A stretch of DNA of 64,000 bases from WTFY01 sp026713925 (GCA_963662355.1 OY759361.1:992001-1056000); one strand, 5' to 3'. Positions 24,982-34,734 are shown, numbered from the stretch's first letter. Notes: generated from the letters alone by a model not told the origin. Made by a program: numbers and translations.

Positions 24982-27069
24982 TTACTGCTGAACACAGATG
25001 CCGGATATGGCATTCTGCAGTTCGGCAAGGTGCTCAATTGGAGCTCTGCACTGCATACCTTCACATATGTAAGCCACTACACCCTCGGGGCTCGGTTCCC
25101 TGAATTTTTTCTCCGCTAGCGCGTCCGGTAGGTTTTTTTTATCTGCTTCGATCGCAAATACCAATTGTCGAGGAGCATAACCCTGTACACATTGCTGCTG
25201 CCATTTTTCGAGCTCAGTATATTGCCCCCGCAAAATTATGATTTGTGGTGGGCAACACCGTTCTTCGAATGCATTGACCAGGCTTGCATGCCCGGTTGGG
25301 GAATGGTGGATAGCTTGGCCTGCAAACTGCAATACGCGTTCCGCTGCATCCAGGTATCTTGTCTCACCCAGCAAGTAGCCCAGACGTGTCAAGGCCATTG
25401 CTGCAACCCCGTTTCCTGAAGGCATGGCTTCGTCACCCAAGGTCTTGGACCGCTGGATGAGTTGCTCATGGTCTTTTGAGGTGAAATAGAAACCACCTAG
25501 GGAAACATCTTCAAATTGCTCCAGCAGTACATCCGCAATTTCTCTGGCCCAGTTCAAATCCCGGGTACGCCAGCGGGCCTGCAGCCCTTCCAGAACGGCG
25601 TCTAGCAAGAACGCGTAATCATCAAGGTAGGCGTCCAAGTGGGCCTTGCCATCCTTATATGTAGCAATCAGGCGCTGATTGGCCCACATTGTCTGGTACA
25701 AGAAGTCCAGGGCGCGCTGTGCTGACTGCATGTATTCGGGTCTTCCAAGTATCCGTCCGGCAATGATCATGCCCCGTATCATCAGGGCATTCCAACTGCT
25801 CAAGATTTTTTCGTCACGTCCGGGACGAACACGCTGCTGGCGAAGTAAGAGCAGTTTATGTTTGGCCTGCTGAAGCAGGATGTCAAATTTTTCAGGTGAA
25901 ACTGATACCTGCTGACACACTTCCTCCTTCTTGACGAAGATATGCAGGTGGTAACTGTCTTCAAAATTGGCCTGCCTGTCAAAACCGAAATGGGGTGCGA
26001 ATATCGCATATTCCTCTGGGTCAAGCGCCTGCTCAACCTGCTTGCGATCCCAGACATAGTATTTTCCTTCTATGCCTTCGGAGTCGGCATCCAAAGAAGA
26101 GTAGTATCCCCCTTCCGGAGACTGCATCTCGCGCATCACCCATTGTGCTGTAGCTTCACATACATCCTGGAATTGCCCTGAACCGGTCAAGGCAAAGCTT
26201 TGAGCATACAAGGCAAGCAGAGGGCCATTGTCATACAACATTTTTTCAAAATGGGGAATCATCCAGCCGGCATCCACGGAATAGCGACAAAATCCTCCTC
26301 CCAAGTGATCAAAAATCCCTCCCGCTGCCATTTTTTCCAGAGTATATAGTGCACCATGCAAGGAATCGGAACTTTCCTGCTGGTCTGGTTTTGGTTGTGC
26401 CTGATAGCGTAACAGCCGGTCTATATAGGTCGGATGGGGAAATTTGGGGGCGGCTCCAAATCCGCCGTTTTGCATATCTAAAGCCTGTCTCAGTTTTTGG
26501 TCACAGATTCCGAAAAGCTCAGGTGACAGGTCTTGTTTGGAATAGTCAGGTTCATGAATCTTTTGCAGGGCATTCAGAATGGATTGATTTTGCGTCATGA
26601 TTTGTGCCCGTTGGGTATGATAGGCATTTGAAATGTGCTGCAATAAATCCTTGAATGCAGGCAGCCCATGGCGCGCTTCCTTTGGGAAATACGTACCCCC
26701 AAAAAACGGAACTTGATCTTGGGGGGTTAGAAACATTGTTAATGGCCAACCACCTGTTCGTTGTGTAATCAAGTACTGGGCAGTCTGGTAGATCTTGTCA
26801 ATATCCGGGCGTTCTTCACGATCAATCTTGATGTTAACGAACAGTGCATTCATCAATTCTGCAGTGGCATCATCTTCGAAAGACTCATGTGCCATGACGT
26901 GACACCAGTGGCAGGCGGAATACCCGATGGACAGTAAAATGGGTTTGTCCTCCTCCATGGCGCGCTCCAAGGCCTCGTTGCACCATGGATACCAGTCCAC
27001 GGGATTGTCTGCATGCTGGAGCAAGTACGGGCTAGTTTGATTGGCGAGATGGTTTTTATCTTGAATCAT
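24982..27069 (-). CDS. DUF255/YyaL-type thioredoxin-domain protein
   Basis: A 695-residue protein of the YyaL/spermatogenesis-associated protein 20 family. An N-terminal thioredoxin-like domain carries Cys53-X2-Cys56 in IGYSACHWCHVMAHESF, followed by VNIKIDREERPDID and QRTGGWPLTMFLTP. The remainder is a (alpha/alpha)6-barrel related to N-acylglucosamine epimerases and six-hairpin glycosidases, with GGIFDHLGGGFCRYSVDAGW as a landmark. No biochemical function is established for the family. plsC follows on the same strand after 16 bases; lgt is divergent. Confidence 0.9.
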   Translation of the reverse strand: MIQDKNHLANQTSPYLLQHADNPVDWYPWCNEALERAMEEDKPILLSIGYSACHWCHVMAHESFEDDATAELMNALFVNIKIDREERPDIDKIYQTAQYLITQRTGGWPLTMFLTPQDQVPFFGGTYFPKEARHGLPAFKDLLQHISNAYHTQRAQIMTQNQSILNALQKIHEPDYSKQDLSPELFGICDQKLRQALDMQNGGFGAAPKFPHPTYIDRLLRYQAQPKPDQQESSDSLHGALYTLEKMAAGGIFDHLGGGFCRYSVDAGWMIPHFEKMLYDNGPLLALYAQSFALTGSGQFQDVCEATAQWVMREMQSPEGGYYSSLDADSEGIEGKYYVWDRKQVEQALDPEEYAIFAPHFGFDRQANFEDSYHLHIFVKKEEVCQQVSVSPEKFDILLQQAKHKLLLLRQQRVRPGRDEKILSSWNALMIRGMIIAGRILGRPEYMQSAQRALDFLYQTMWANQRLIATYKDGKAHLDAYLDDYAFLLDAVLEGLQARWRTRDLNWAREIADVLLEQFEDVSLGGFYFTSKDHEQLIQRSKTLGDEAMPSGNGVAAMALTRLGYLLGETRYLDAAERVLQFAGQAIHHSPTGHASLVNAFEERCCPPQIIILRGQYTELEKWQQQCVQGYAPRQLVFAIEADKKNLPDALAEKKFREPSPEGVVAYICEGMQCRAPIEHLAELQNAISGICVQQ

Positions 27070-27159
27070 GTTTATGATGTGCCCAGTTGGTGGTCTTTAT
27101 GCATAGATTTTCCGGTTTCTCCTGCCGGTGTAACGGGATGCGTATGTGGATGACGTAGC

Positions 27160-27960
27160 ATGTTGAATTTCCCGGATATCGATCCCGTTATCTTTTCCAT
27201 CGGCCCGCTGAAATTGCACTGGTATGGCTTGATGTACGCAATTGGCTTTCTGGCATTCTGGGGGCTGGGCCGCATGCACGCAAGAAACAGGCATATCCTA
27301 GTACAACCTGCAGATGTTGGCGATATTTTTTTTTACGGGATGCTAGGGGTAGTGATCGGTGGTCGATTGGGCTCGGTATTGTTTTACAATTTTTCCTACT
27401 TCCTTGAGGACCCGCTTTATGTGTTCAGAATCTGGGAAGGTGGTATGAGTTTTCATGGTGGTCTGCTGGGTGTCATCACAGCGCTATGGGTGTGTCAGCG
27501 GTCGAAAGAATATGGTTTGCTTGATTTATGCGATTTTGTTGCCCCAGCAATACCCGTCGGGCTGGGAGCAGGCCGGATAGGAAACTTTATCAACGGTGAG
27601 TTGTGGGGACGTGCAACCGATGTGCCTTGGGGCATGGTATTTCCTAATGCAGATGCCTTGGCCAGGCATCCTTCGCAGCTGTACCAGGCTTTCCTGGAGG
27701 GTTTGGTGATGTTTGGAGTGCTGTGGCTTTTTGCGCAAAAGCCGCGTCCTGCCGGGGCGGTAGCAGGCTTATTCGTACTTTTGTACGGAATATTCCGGTT
27801 TGCAGTGGAGTTTGTACGGGAGCCGGATGCAAACCTGGGATTTATTGCCATGGACTGGCTGACAATGGGTCAGCTACTGACTATGCCCATGATCCTGGTT
27901 GGCTTCTTGATGCTGTTACTGGCATACCGGAAATTTGGGACAGTGGGTCAGGGGCACTGA
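27160..27960 (+). CDS. lgt: Prolipoprotein diacylglyceryl transferase
   Basis: Inner-membrane enzyme that transfers diacylglycerol from phosphatidylglycerol to the lipobox cysteine of prolipoproteins. It has 266 residues with about seven transmembrane segments. Diagnostic motifs are GGRLGSVLFYN (67-77), the essential MSFHGGLLG with His99, and GRIGNFINGELWGR (138-151). thyA starts 2 bases after its stop and folA follows, the usual lgt-thyA(-folA) order of gammaproteobacteria. Confidence 0.95.
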   Translation: MLNFPDIDPVIFSIGPLKLHWYGLMYAIGFLAFWGLGRMHARNRHILVQPADVGDIFFYGMLGVVIGGRLGSVLFYNFSYFLEDPLYVFRIWEGGMSFHGGLLGVITALWVCQRSKEYGLLDLCDFVAPAIPVGLGAGRIGNFINGELWGRATDVPWGMVFPNADALARHPSQLYQAFLEGLVMFGVLWLFAQKPRPAGAVAGLFVLLYGIFRFAVEFVREPDANLGFIAMDWLTMGQLLTMPMILVGFLMLLLAYRKFGTVGQGH

Positions 27961-27962
27961 CA

Positions 27963-28757
27963 ATGCGGCAGTATCTGGAATTGCTGGAGCATGTCATGAC
28001 GCATGGAGTGGAAAAAGAAGATCGCACTGGTACCGGTACGCTCTCTGTATTCGGTTACCAGATGAGATTCAATTTGGCCGAAGGGTTTCCTCTTTTGACT
28101 ACGAAAAAACTTCATCTCAAATCGATCATTCATGAGCTGCTATGGTTTCTGCAGGGCGAGACAAATATTTCGTACTTGCGCGAAAACGGTGTTTCAATCT
28201 GGGACAAGTGGGCAGATGAAAACGGGGATTTAGGCCCGGTATATGGAGCACAATGGCGCAGTTGGGGTTGTGCGGATGGCAGCACAGTTGATCAAATCAG
28301 TTCATTGATTGACAACCTGAAAGATACCCCTATGTCTAGAAGGCACATTGTCAGCGCCTGGAATGTTGGAGTATTGAACATAATGGCACTTCCACCGTGC
28401 CATGCGCTTTTTCAGTTTTATGTAGCCCGGAATCGAATCTCGTGTCAGCTCTACCAGCGCAGTGCAGACGTATTTCTTGGTGTGCCATTTAACATTGCAT
28501 CTTATGCGCTGCTGTTGAAAATGGTTGCACAGGTGACCGGCTATCAGGCTGGTGAATTCATACATACTTTTGGTGATGTACACCTGTATAACAACCACAT
28601 CCGGCAGGCCCGTCAACAGCTTGAGCGTACTCCTTTTGGTTTGCCGGAGATGTGCATTAATCCGGAGGTCAAGTCCATCTATGAATTTGTGTATGAGGAT
28701 TTTGAGTTACGCAATTACCAGTGTCATGGGCATATTTCAGCTCCAGTAGCGGTATAG
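27963..28757 (+). CDS. thyA: Thymidylate synthase
   Basis: Converts dUMP to dTMP with methylene-tetrahydrofolate as one-carbon donor and reductant. The 264-residue length equals the E. coli enzyme. The nucleophile cysteine is in ALPPCHALFQFYV, and the dUMP/folate contacts include EDRTGTGTLSVFG, YQRSADVFLGVPFNIASYA and HTFGDVHLYNNH. Start ATG 27963 is chosen because it gives the standard N-terminus; the frame runs back into lgt. It is tightly linked to lgt and folA. Confidence 0.97.
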   Translation: MRQYLELLEHVMTHGVEKEDRTGTGTLSVFGYQMRFNLAEGFPLLTTKKLHLKSIIHELLWFLQGETNISYLRENGVSIWDKWADENGDLGPVYGAQWRSWGCADGSTVDQISSLIDNLKDTPMSRRHIVSAWNVGVLNIMALPPCHALFQFYVARNRISCQLYQRSADVFLGVPFNIASYALLLKMVAQVTGYQAGEFIHTFGDVHLYNNHIRQARQQLERTPFGLPEMCINPEVKSIYEFVYEDFELRNYQCHGHISAPVAV

Positions 28758-28769
28758 CTGGCAGTGGAG

Positions 28770-29264
28770 ATGATCCTGATCGTTGCCATGACCCGTCGGG
28801 GTGTCATCGGGAAAAACAATCAGATTCCTTGGCATCTACCCGCGGATTTACAGCGCTTCAAAAAGATAACGATGGGCTATCCGATTGTGATGGGACGCAA
28901 AACCTTTGAATCTTTACCCGGAATACTGCCAGGCCGCCGGCATATTGTGCTTACACGCAACAAAAAGTTTCATGCAAAGGATTGTGAAATAGTTTCTGGC
29001 TGGAACGAAATGGAAGCTCTACTTGCAGGGTCAGAAAAGGTATTTGTAATTGGCGGAACTGACATTCATAAGCTTGCGCTTCCGCACGCCCAATATCTCT
29101 TTCTTACGCTCGTGCATGCAGACCTTGACGGGGACACTTATTTTCCAGACTGGAACACAGACCACTGGAAGGAGGTTTACAGGAAGTTTTATCCAAAAGA
29201 CAAGAGCAACCGTTATGACATGGAGTTTGTTCAGTATCGACGCAAGGACATTTGCACGTCGTGA
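28770..29264 (+). CDS. folA: Dihydrofolate reductase
   Basis: Reduces dihydrofolate, regenerating the cofactor oxidised by ThyA. It has about 164 residues. Signatures are VIGKNNQIPWHLPADLQRFK (substrate/Met20 loop, with the proton-donor acidic residue in the PADL segment), GYPIVMGRKTFESLPG, and VFVIGGTDIHKLAL for NADPH binding. ATG 28770 gives a standard N-terminus; GTG 28764 in the same frame is an alternative, and neither has a good ribosome site, so translation may be coupled to thyA. It converges on apaH. Confidence 0.93.
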   Translation: MILIVAMTRRGVIGKNNQIPWHLPADLQRFKKITMGYPIVMGRKTFESLPGILPGRRHIVLTRNKKFHAKDCEIVSGWNEMEALLAGSEKVFVIGGTDIHKLALPHAQYLFLTLVHADLDGDTYFPDWNTDHWKEVYRKFYPKDKSNRYDMEFVQYRRKDICTS

Positions 29265-29325
29265 CCCGGTTTCCAAGCCAGATTTACGACAGTGCGGTAT
29301 CACGACCACGGTGCATTGCCCGGGA

Positions 29326-30198
29326 TCAACGCTTGTTGGGAGGATCTCCGGTGGACCGGGTTAGGTTTACAGGAACAGTACGCTTGGCCTCACATTCAAT
29401 TTGATATTTCCTGTTTTCAGTGCCTCCGATCCTTACAGCGGTCAGCAGGCCTCCCCAAAGACATCCAGTATCGGTAGAAATAATATTGTTTTTTTCTTGG
29501 TAGCCTAATGTGGACCAGTGCCCAAATACGATCGTAGTACTTTTGCTTTTTCGTGAATTGATTTCGTACCAGGGTTGCATTTTTGGGCTTTGGGTACCTG
29601 GAGGTCCTTTGTCCATTAGGTTCATTACACCTTTGGAATTGCAATAACGCAGCCTTGTAAACGAATTGGTGATCACACGCAGTCGGTCCCATCCTGTCAG
29701 GGTGCTGTCCCAGTGATTGGGTGTATCTCCGTACATGTTTTTCAGGAAATCTGTGTAGTTCCCTGAACGCAAGATTTCTTGAACTTCTTGTGCGCAGGCC
29801 AAGGCATTTTCGATACTCCATTGAGGGATTAGACCTGCATGTACCATAGCGATATTGAGCCTGGCTTCATAATGTATCAGTGGGCGATGCCTTAACCAGT
29901 CAATGAGTTCAGTCGAATCTTTGGCCCGAAGGGCTGGAGCGAGGCTGCTGGATTCTGTAACCGGTTTTACTTTCGCGTAGGCTGCCAACAAATGAAGATC
30001 ATGGTTGCCCAATACAGTGACCGCCCTATCACCCAGTGACTTTACCCAGCGTAGGGTTTCAAGTGATTTGGGACCCCGATTCACTAGGTCTCCGACAAAC
30101 CATAGTTTGTCGGACTCAGGCTTGAATGGGATTTTTTTAACCAGTGCTGTTAATTCATCAAAACAACCCTGTACGTCTCCAATTGCGAAGATGGCCAT
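29326..30198 (-). CDS. apaH: Bis(5'-nucleosyl)-tetraphosphatase, symmetrical
   Basis: Hydrolyses Ap4A to two ADP and, in E. coli, decaps Np4-capped RNA. It is a calcineurin-type metallophosphatase of 290 residues. The motifs are GDVQGCFDEL (7-16), FVGDLVNRGP, VLGNHDLHLL and, further on, AMVHAGL and VFGHWSTLG with the metal-binding histidines. It ends the ksgA-apaG-apaH order, about 150 bases after apaG. Confidence 0.95.
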   Translation of the reverse strand: MAIFAIGDVQGCFDELTALVKKIPFKPESDKLWFVGDLVNRGPKSLETLRWVKSLGDRAVTVLGNHDLHLLAAYAKVKPVTESSSLAPALRAKDSTELIDWLRHRPLIHYEARLNIAMVHAGLIPQWSIENALACAQEVQEILRSGNYTDFLKNMYGDTPNHWDSTLTGWDRLRVITNSFTRLRYCNSKGVMNLMDKGPPGTQSPKMQPWYEINSRKSKSTTIVFGHWSTLGYQEKNNIISTDTGCLWGGLLTAVRIGGTENRKYQIECEAKRTVPVNLTRSTGDPPNKR

Positions 30199-30345
30199 GC
30201 CTGAATCCTAACTATTCGGAATCAAGGTGCATAGCAACTGATAACTTTGCCCGGGTGATGAAAACAAGAATGTACCACATGGTCCGCTGTCCCAAAAATA
30301 TTCACTTGAAGGGTATTGCGTGGGGTTAGAAATGTGAGGAGTGGT

Positions 30346-30762
30346 CTAGTGTAAAACGCGGGGTGCAGCCAGGATAAATGGATTGATTTCTGCATCAAAC
30401 ATTGTTCCGTCATCAGTGATCATTTGATAACTGCCCTGCATAATACCTGCAGGCGTTTCAAGCATTGTGCCACTTGTGTACTGAAATGTTTCACCAGGAC
30501 GTAAATAGGGCTGCTCACCCACGACACCCTCGCTTTTTACTTCCCGGGTTTTGCCATTGGAGTCAGTAATAATCCAATGACGTGTTATCAGTCTCGCAGG
30601 TACCAGACCAGCATTATGTATGGTTACTGTATAGGCAAAAATGAACCTGTTTTGTTCTTCGTCGGCTTCGATGAATGCGCTGTCTACACTTACATCGATG
30701 TTATGAATTTCTGATTTGTCCACAGTGGTGATGCTATCTGTTTGATTAGAAAAAAATATCAC
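30346..30762 (-). CDS. apaG: ApaG (Co2+/Mg2+ efflux protein family)
   Basis: Immunoglobulin-like (fibronectin III) fold protein of 138 residues; its exact molecular role remains unsettled in any organism. Conserved blocks are FAYTVTIHNAGLVPARLITRHW, VVGEQPYLRPGETFQYTSG and GIMQGSYQM. The true start is GTG 30762, inside the ksgA stop (GTGA overlap), giving a normal ApaG N-terminus; a longer open frame upstream lies wholly over ksgA. Confidence 0.93.
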   Translation of the reverse strand: MIFFSNQTDSITTVDKSEIHNIDVSVDSAFIEADEEQNRFIFAYTVTIHNAGLVPARLITRHWIITDSNGKTREVKSEGVVGEQPYLRPGETFQYTSGTMLETPAGIMQGSYQMITDDGTMFDAEINPFILAAPRVLH

Positions 30763-31592
30763 CCTGAGAGAAGGTTGGCAAGATTTATATACTGCTGTAC
30801 AGAAATATCCTGTGGGCGTTTGCCCGGGTCGATGCCAGCTTGTTGCAATTCCGTCTCTGTGGCCATCCGTGTCAAACTGTTTTTGATTGTCTTGCGTCGC
30901 TGCTGGAAAGCAGTTTTGACCAGCTTGTTGAACAGCATGTGATTGTGGATCTTGTCCGAACTGCTGGATTCGGGTAGCAGGCGCATGAAGCTGGAGATTA
31001 CTTTGGGTGGTGGTGAAAACATACTCGGCATGATGTCGAACAAGCTTTCCACTCTGCATCGACTCTGTACACTCACACTAAGCCGGCTGTACTCGGAGGT
31101 TCCTGGCATTGCCGTGATTCGATCAACCACTTCTTTCTGCAGCATGAAGTGCATATCAACAATCATTCTGGAAAATTGCAGCAGGTGAAACAACAGGGGC
31201 GTGGAAATATTGTAGGGCAAATTGCCGATTAAACGAACCGGATGAGCTGTTGTAGCGACACAATTGAAATCGAATTTCAAAACATCGGCCTGATGCAAAG
31301 TCAAGGTGCCGGCTTGTGAGCATTGTTCAAGCAGTTCACCAGTTAGCTCTCGATCAATTTCAATTGCATGCATTGCACCAGAGTTCCTCAGCACTGGCCG
31401 GGTGATAGCACCGAGTCCAGGTCCTATTTCACAAATATTTTGTCCTGGAGCGGGGGATATAGCTTGTATGATTGCAGAGATCGTATTTTCGTCAGTTAGG
31501 AAATGCTGTCCAAGATGTTTAATGGGTTTTTTAACCACTGCTGAATCTTGGTTGGAATGACTTAGGCCTGGTTTCTTGTCGAATTGATTCAA
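30759..31592 (-). CDS. ksgA: 16S rRNA (adenine1518-N6/adenine1519-N6)-dimethyltransferase
   Basis: Dimethylates two adjacent adenines in the 3' hairpin of 16S rRNA during small-subunit assembly. It has 277 residues. GQHFLTDENTISAI begins the fold, CEIGPGLGAIT (53-63) is the AdoMet motif, and NLPYNIS (about 124-130) is the catalytic IV motif. The C-terminal helical domain includes RRKTIKNSL. The first 20 residues are longer than usual. It is coupled to apaG by a 4-base overlap. Confidence 0.95.
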   Translation of the reverse strand: MNQFDKKPGLSHSNQDSAVVKKPIKHLGQHFLTDENTISAIIQAISPAPGQNICEIGPGLGAITRPVLRNSGAMHAIEIDRELTGELLEQCSQAGTLTLHQADVLKFDFNCVATTAHPVRLIGNLPYNISTPLLFHLLQFSRMIVDMHFMLQKEVVDRITAMPGTSEYSRLSVSVQSRCRVESLFDIMPSMFSPPPKVISSFMRLLPESSSSDKIHNHMLFNKLVKTAFQQRRKTIKNSLTRMATETELQQAGIDPGKRPQDISVQQYINLANLLSG

Positions 31593-31669
31593 CTTCGATC
31601 ATTGTTGGTAGGTGTGCCTGATTCAGGTTACTGCAGTGGAACTGTACCATGCAGGATAGCAAACCATAT

Positions 31670-32242
31670 CTAACCGGGTCTGTTTTTGTCTGCTCCAGAA
31701 GGTGTGTCAGAATTCGTACTCGATGAGTCCAGTACCGGCTTCAGGTGTTCCAAGCTGTCTGGTTGCTGGGGGTTTATCTCTCGCACGGCGTATGTGCAGA
31801 TGATTTCATAATGATCCTGTTCGACAGGTTTTGCAAGGGCAAGGGTGATGACAATATCAGTGTGGTAAAGCAGCAGCAGATTGTTTGCCTTAAGGGCCTC
31901 TGAAGTGTTTGAATCCGCGACAACACTGAACTTCAGGCCCAAGCTTTTCCCGATCTGGTTTGCGATGATGCGCAGTGCAGCCAGTGAAGTTGCATTTTCT
32001 TTCAACCGCAGCTGTCCAAGGTAGGCGATACCCAGAGAAGATGCGTCTTTTGTACTTTCCAGCATGCGCGCTTTGCTGGATAGGGATTTGAATTCGAATG
32101 CAATACTCTCGCCATGTAGCAATTCGAATTTCTCATTGCTTGAGATGGTAATAGTACTGTTCAGGTCTGCAGTGTATGCAACCGAAATACACTGACAAGC
32201 CAGCAGCACCGTAACCAATATATAAGCTGTTTTGAGATTCAT
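31670..32242 (-). CDS. Hypothetical secreted protein in the pdxA-ksgA interval
   Basis: I do not recognise the family. The 190-residue product has a clear signal peptide (MNLKTAYILVTVLLACQCISVAYTA, about 25 residues, shown here only as its features: basic N-terminus, hydrophobic core, Ala at -1). It then has a compact region to about residue 155 with the blocks NEKFELLHGESIAFEFKSL and DHYEIICTYAVREI, and a polar Ser/Asp-rich tail. Apart from the leader it has no cysteine pair and no obvious repeats. It sits 59 bases downstream of pdxA and 77 bases upstream of ksgA on the same strand, inside an operon that usually has nothing between these genes. A periplasmic role alongside SurA/LptD is only a guess. 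Confidence 0.7.
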   Translation of the reverse strand: MNLKTAYILVTVLLACQCISVAYTADLNSTITISSNEKFELLHGESIAFEFKSLSSKARMLESTKDASSLGIAYLGQLRLKENATSLAALRIIANQIGKSLGLKFSVVADSNTSEALKANNLLLLYHTDIVITLALAKPVEQDHYEIICTYAVREINPQQPDSLEHLKPVLDSSSTNSDTPSGADKNRPG

Positions 32243-32301
32243 TTGCTGTAACGAAATCAGGAAAGCAGGGTTGTACGTATCTTGAATTGTTTCATTTATA
32301 T

Positions 32302-33375
32302 CTAAAAAAGGTGCATTCCCTGCCGTGTGCCTGTGGCTGATTTTCCGATACAGTTTGAGGCCTCCGAAAATGATTTGACTGCCAGCTTTGCTGCCAGGGA
32401 TGCCGCAGCGTAGATGCTGCAGGCATCTGCAAGGCCCTGTCCAGCAATATCCAGAGCTGTACCATGGTCTACTGACGTGCGTATGACTGGCAGGCCCAGC
32501 GTTACATTGACGACATTCCCGAAATCGCTGTACTTGATCACTGGCAAACCTTGGTCATGATACATCACGAGTACTGCATCCCTGGTGTGAAGTTTTTTTT
32601 GGATAAATGCAGTATCGGCTGATATCGGTCCTTCCAGATTCATACCCTGTTTGCGCAGTTTTTCAAGTGACGGCGTGATGATTTCCTTTTCCTCTGATCC
32701 CAGGTACCCATCTTCTCCTGCGTGTGGATTCAAACCGCATACACTTATACAGGGCTCTTCTATGCCGAAGCGATGATGCAGGTCTTTGTGCAAAATCTGC
32801 ATCACATTTTCAATCCGTTGTGCTGTAATCTGGGTGGGGATCTTTGCAACTGCAACATGCGTGGTAGCAAATGCTACTCGTAGAATGCGGGCAGGGTCCT
32901 TGTTACCCATCTCATTGCTGAGCAGCATGACCGGGTCCCCGCCGGTTTGTTCAGAGATGTATTCCGTATGTCCAGAAAAGGGAATTCCTGCATCATTGAT
33001 GATACTTTTTTGGACCGGGCCAGTTGTGAGTGCTTGGCAGATACCGCTTTGTACCAGCTCAATTGCAGCATTCAGGGTTTCGATAACGTAGCAGGAGTTT
33101 CTGGCTTCCGGTTTTCCTGCTACAACCTGATTGAGGGTCGGGATATCAATTACCCTGAGTTGCCCGGGCGTATGTGAGACAGGTGAATCGCATGGATTGA
33201 ATCTGGTAATCGTAACTTCAAGTTGCAATTGCTGTGCGAGCTTGGCAAGCAATTGTTTGCTGGCAATGGCTACAATCTCGAATGGAAGGGTCTGCTGCGC
33301 AAGTTTGAGTACTAGCTCAGGGCCAATTCCAGCAGGTTCGCCAGGCGTGATAGCGATTCGGATAGGTGGTTGCAT
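32302..33375 (-). CDS. pdxA: 4-hydroxythreonine-4-phosphate dehydrogenase
   Basis: NAD-dependent enzyme of the DXP-dependent pyridoxal phosphate pathway, 357 residues, metal-dependent dimer. Characteristic are ITPGEPAGIGPEL at the N-terminus, TGPVQKSIINDAGIPFSGHTE with the zinc-ligand histidine, CGLNPHAGEDGYLG, and YHDQGLPVIKY followed by TSVDHGTALDIAGQG. It lies 39 bases after surA on the same strand. The C-terminus is about 20 residues longer than the E. coli protein. Confidence 0.95.
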   Translation of the reverse strand: MQPPIRIAITPGEPAGIGPELVLKLAQQTLPFEIVAIASKQLLAKLAQQLQLEVTITRFNPCDSPVSHTPGQLRVIDIPTLNQVVAGKPEARNSCYVIETLNAAIELVQSGICQALTTGPVQKSIINDAGIPFSGHTEYISEQTGGDPVMLLSNEMGNKDPARILRVAFATTHVAVAKIPTQITAQRIENVMQILHKDLHHRFGIEEPCISVCGLNPHAGEDGYLGSEEKEIITPSLEKLRKQGMNLEGPISADTAFIQKKLHTRDAVLVMYHDQGLPVIKYSDFGNVVNVTLGLPVIRTSVDHGTALDIAGQGLADACSIYAAASLAAKLAVKSFSEASNCIGKSATGTRQGMHLF

Positions 33376-33414
33376 AGGGGCAGCGGGTCAATGCACAGGG
33401 TCTGAAAACCAAGC

Positions 33415-34698
33415 TTAGTTGGAGGAGTGCAGTCGATTTTCTACGTAGCTTTCATCGAGAAGCTGTCTTAACCACAATTCGGTTTCTTCCTCTATTTTTC
33501 TTTGCCTGATTTGTTCAAGTGCTTTGGCACGCATGGCTTCCTGGGTATTATCGTGTCTTCGGATATCAAGCAATTGTACGATGTGCCAGCCATATTGGGT
33601 GCGAAAGGGTTCGCTGATTTCCTTTACCTTCAGGCTGTCCACTACCTCTTTGAATTGTTGTACATAATTGCTTGATACGCCCCAGCCTAGTTGGCCGCCG
33701 TTTACGGCACTGCCATGGTCTTCAGAATATTCTTTTGCCAGTTCACCAAAGTCTTCACCATCTTTTATTCTTGATTTGATGGTTTTCAGCTTTTTCTCTG
33801 CAGCCTCATCAGATAATAGTGCATTGGTTCGGACCAGAATATGACGCACAAGCACTTGGTTGACCATGGTGTCCTGAATCTCTCGTTTGTCGATAAGGTT
33901 GAATATATGAAACCCTGCTGGACTTTGGGTAACTTTACTCACATCACCGGGAGACATCTGGTCGATTTGCTGTAAAAAAATCTGTGGTAACTGTGCCCTG
34001 TCACGCCAGCCTAGATCTCCACCTTGCAGGGCATCCTGGGCATCCGACGCTGCTATTGCCAACTGGGTGAAATTACTTCCTGAAATGGCACGTTCATATA
34101 TCACGGAAGTGCGGTCTGCAGCACTTTTGATTTGTTCCGGTTTTGGGCCCTCCGGCACTGCGACCAGTATATGCGCGATGTGGTATTCATATTTTTTTTT
34201 TAGCAAGCCCTCATCCGCCCGGGTAATCAGTTCTTCAATTTCGCTTTCTGAAACCTGGATATTTTGGTCGATGACGCGTTGACGCAATTGTTCGAGCATC
34301 ATCTCATTTCGCACCTGGTTTCTGAAAGCCACATAGTCCAGTCCCTGTTGAAGCAGGGCATTGCGAAACTGCTCGAGATTCAAGTTATTGCGTTTGGCCA
34401 GGTTGCGCATGGCTTGGTCAAGACTCAGTACATCAATTTGTATTCCCCTGCGTTCAGCAAGCTGCAGTTGCAGGCGCTCTACGATTAAACGCTGAAGCAC
34501 CTGCTCGACAAGTATGTCCTCGGGGGGCAAGGCACTTTGGTTTTGATTGAATTGTTGCAGCAGGACCTGTATGCGTTGCCTTAATTCGCTTTCCATGATG
34601 ACGTCGTCTTCCACGACTGCCACAATGCGATCAAGCGCATTTGCACCGGTGCCGCTGAGAAGCAGTACGGCTCCGAGTATGTACAAAATTCGTTTCAT
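33415..34698 (-). CDS. surA: Periplasmic chaperone/peptidyl-prolyl isomerase SurA
   Basis: Escorts outer-membrane proteins, notably LptD, through the periplasm. It has 427 residues with a signal peptide (cleavage after GANA, about residue 21). An N-terminal chaperone domain carries LDRIVAVVEDDVIMESEL, then come two parvulin PPIase domains at roughly 170-275 (HILVAVPEG ... GGDLGWRDRAQLP) and 285-385 (HILVRT ... GGQLGWG), and a C-terminal helix. It lies just downstream of its client gene lptD, as in E. coli. Confidence 0.95.
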   Translation of the reverse strand: MKRILYILGAVLLLSGTGANALDRIVAVVEDDVIMESELRQRIQVLLQQFNQNQSALPPEDILVEQVLQRLIVERLQLQLAERRGIQIDVLSLDQAMRNLAKRNNLNLEQFRNALLQQGLDYVAFRNQVRNEMMLEQLRQRVIDQNIQVSESEIEELITRADEGLLKKKYEYHIAHILVAVPEGPKPEQIKSAADRTSVIYERAISGSNFTQLAIAASDAQDALQGGDLGWRDRAQLPQIFLQQIDQMSPGDVSKVTQSPAGFHIFNLIDKREIQDTMVNQVLVRHILVRTNALLSDEAAEKKLKTIKSRIKDGEDFGELAKEYSEDHGSAVNGGQLGWGVSSNYVQQFKEVVDSLKVKEISEPFRTQYGWHIVQLLDIRRHDNTQEAMRAKALEQIRQRKIEEETELWLRQLLDESYVENRLHSSN

Positions 34699-34734
34699 CC
34701 TGAATTTATGGGCTTGCGAGCAAAAAACAGGTCG

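Noticed and set aside
30763..31059. N-terminal extension of apaG to 31059
   Set aside because: It lies entirely over ksgA in another frame, and the ApaG fold begins at the GTG that overlaps the ksgA stop.
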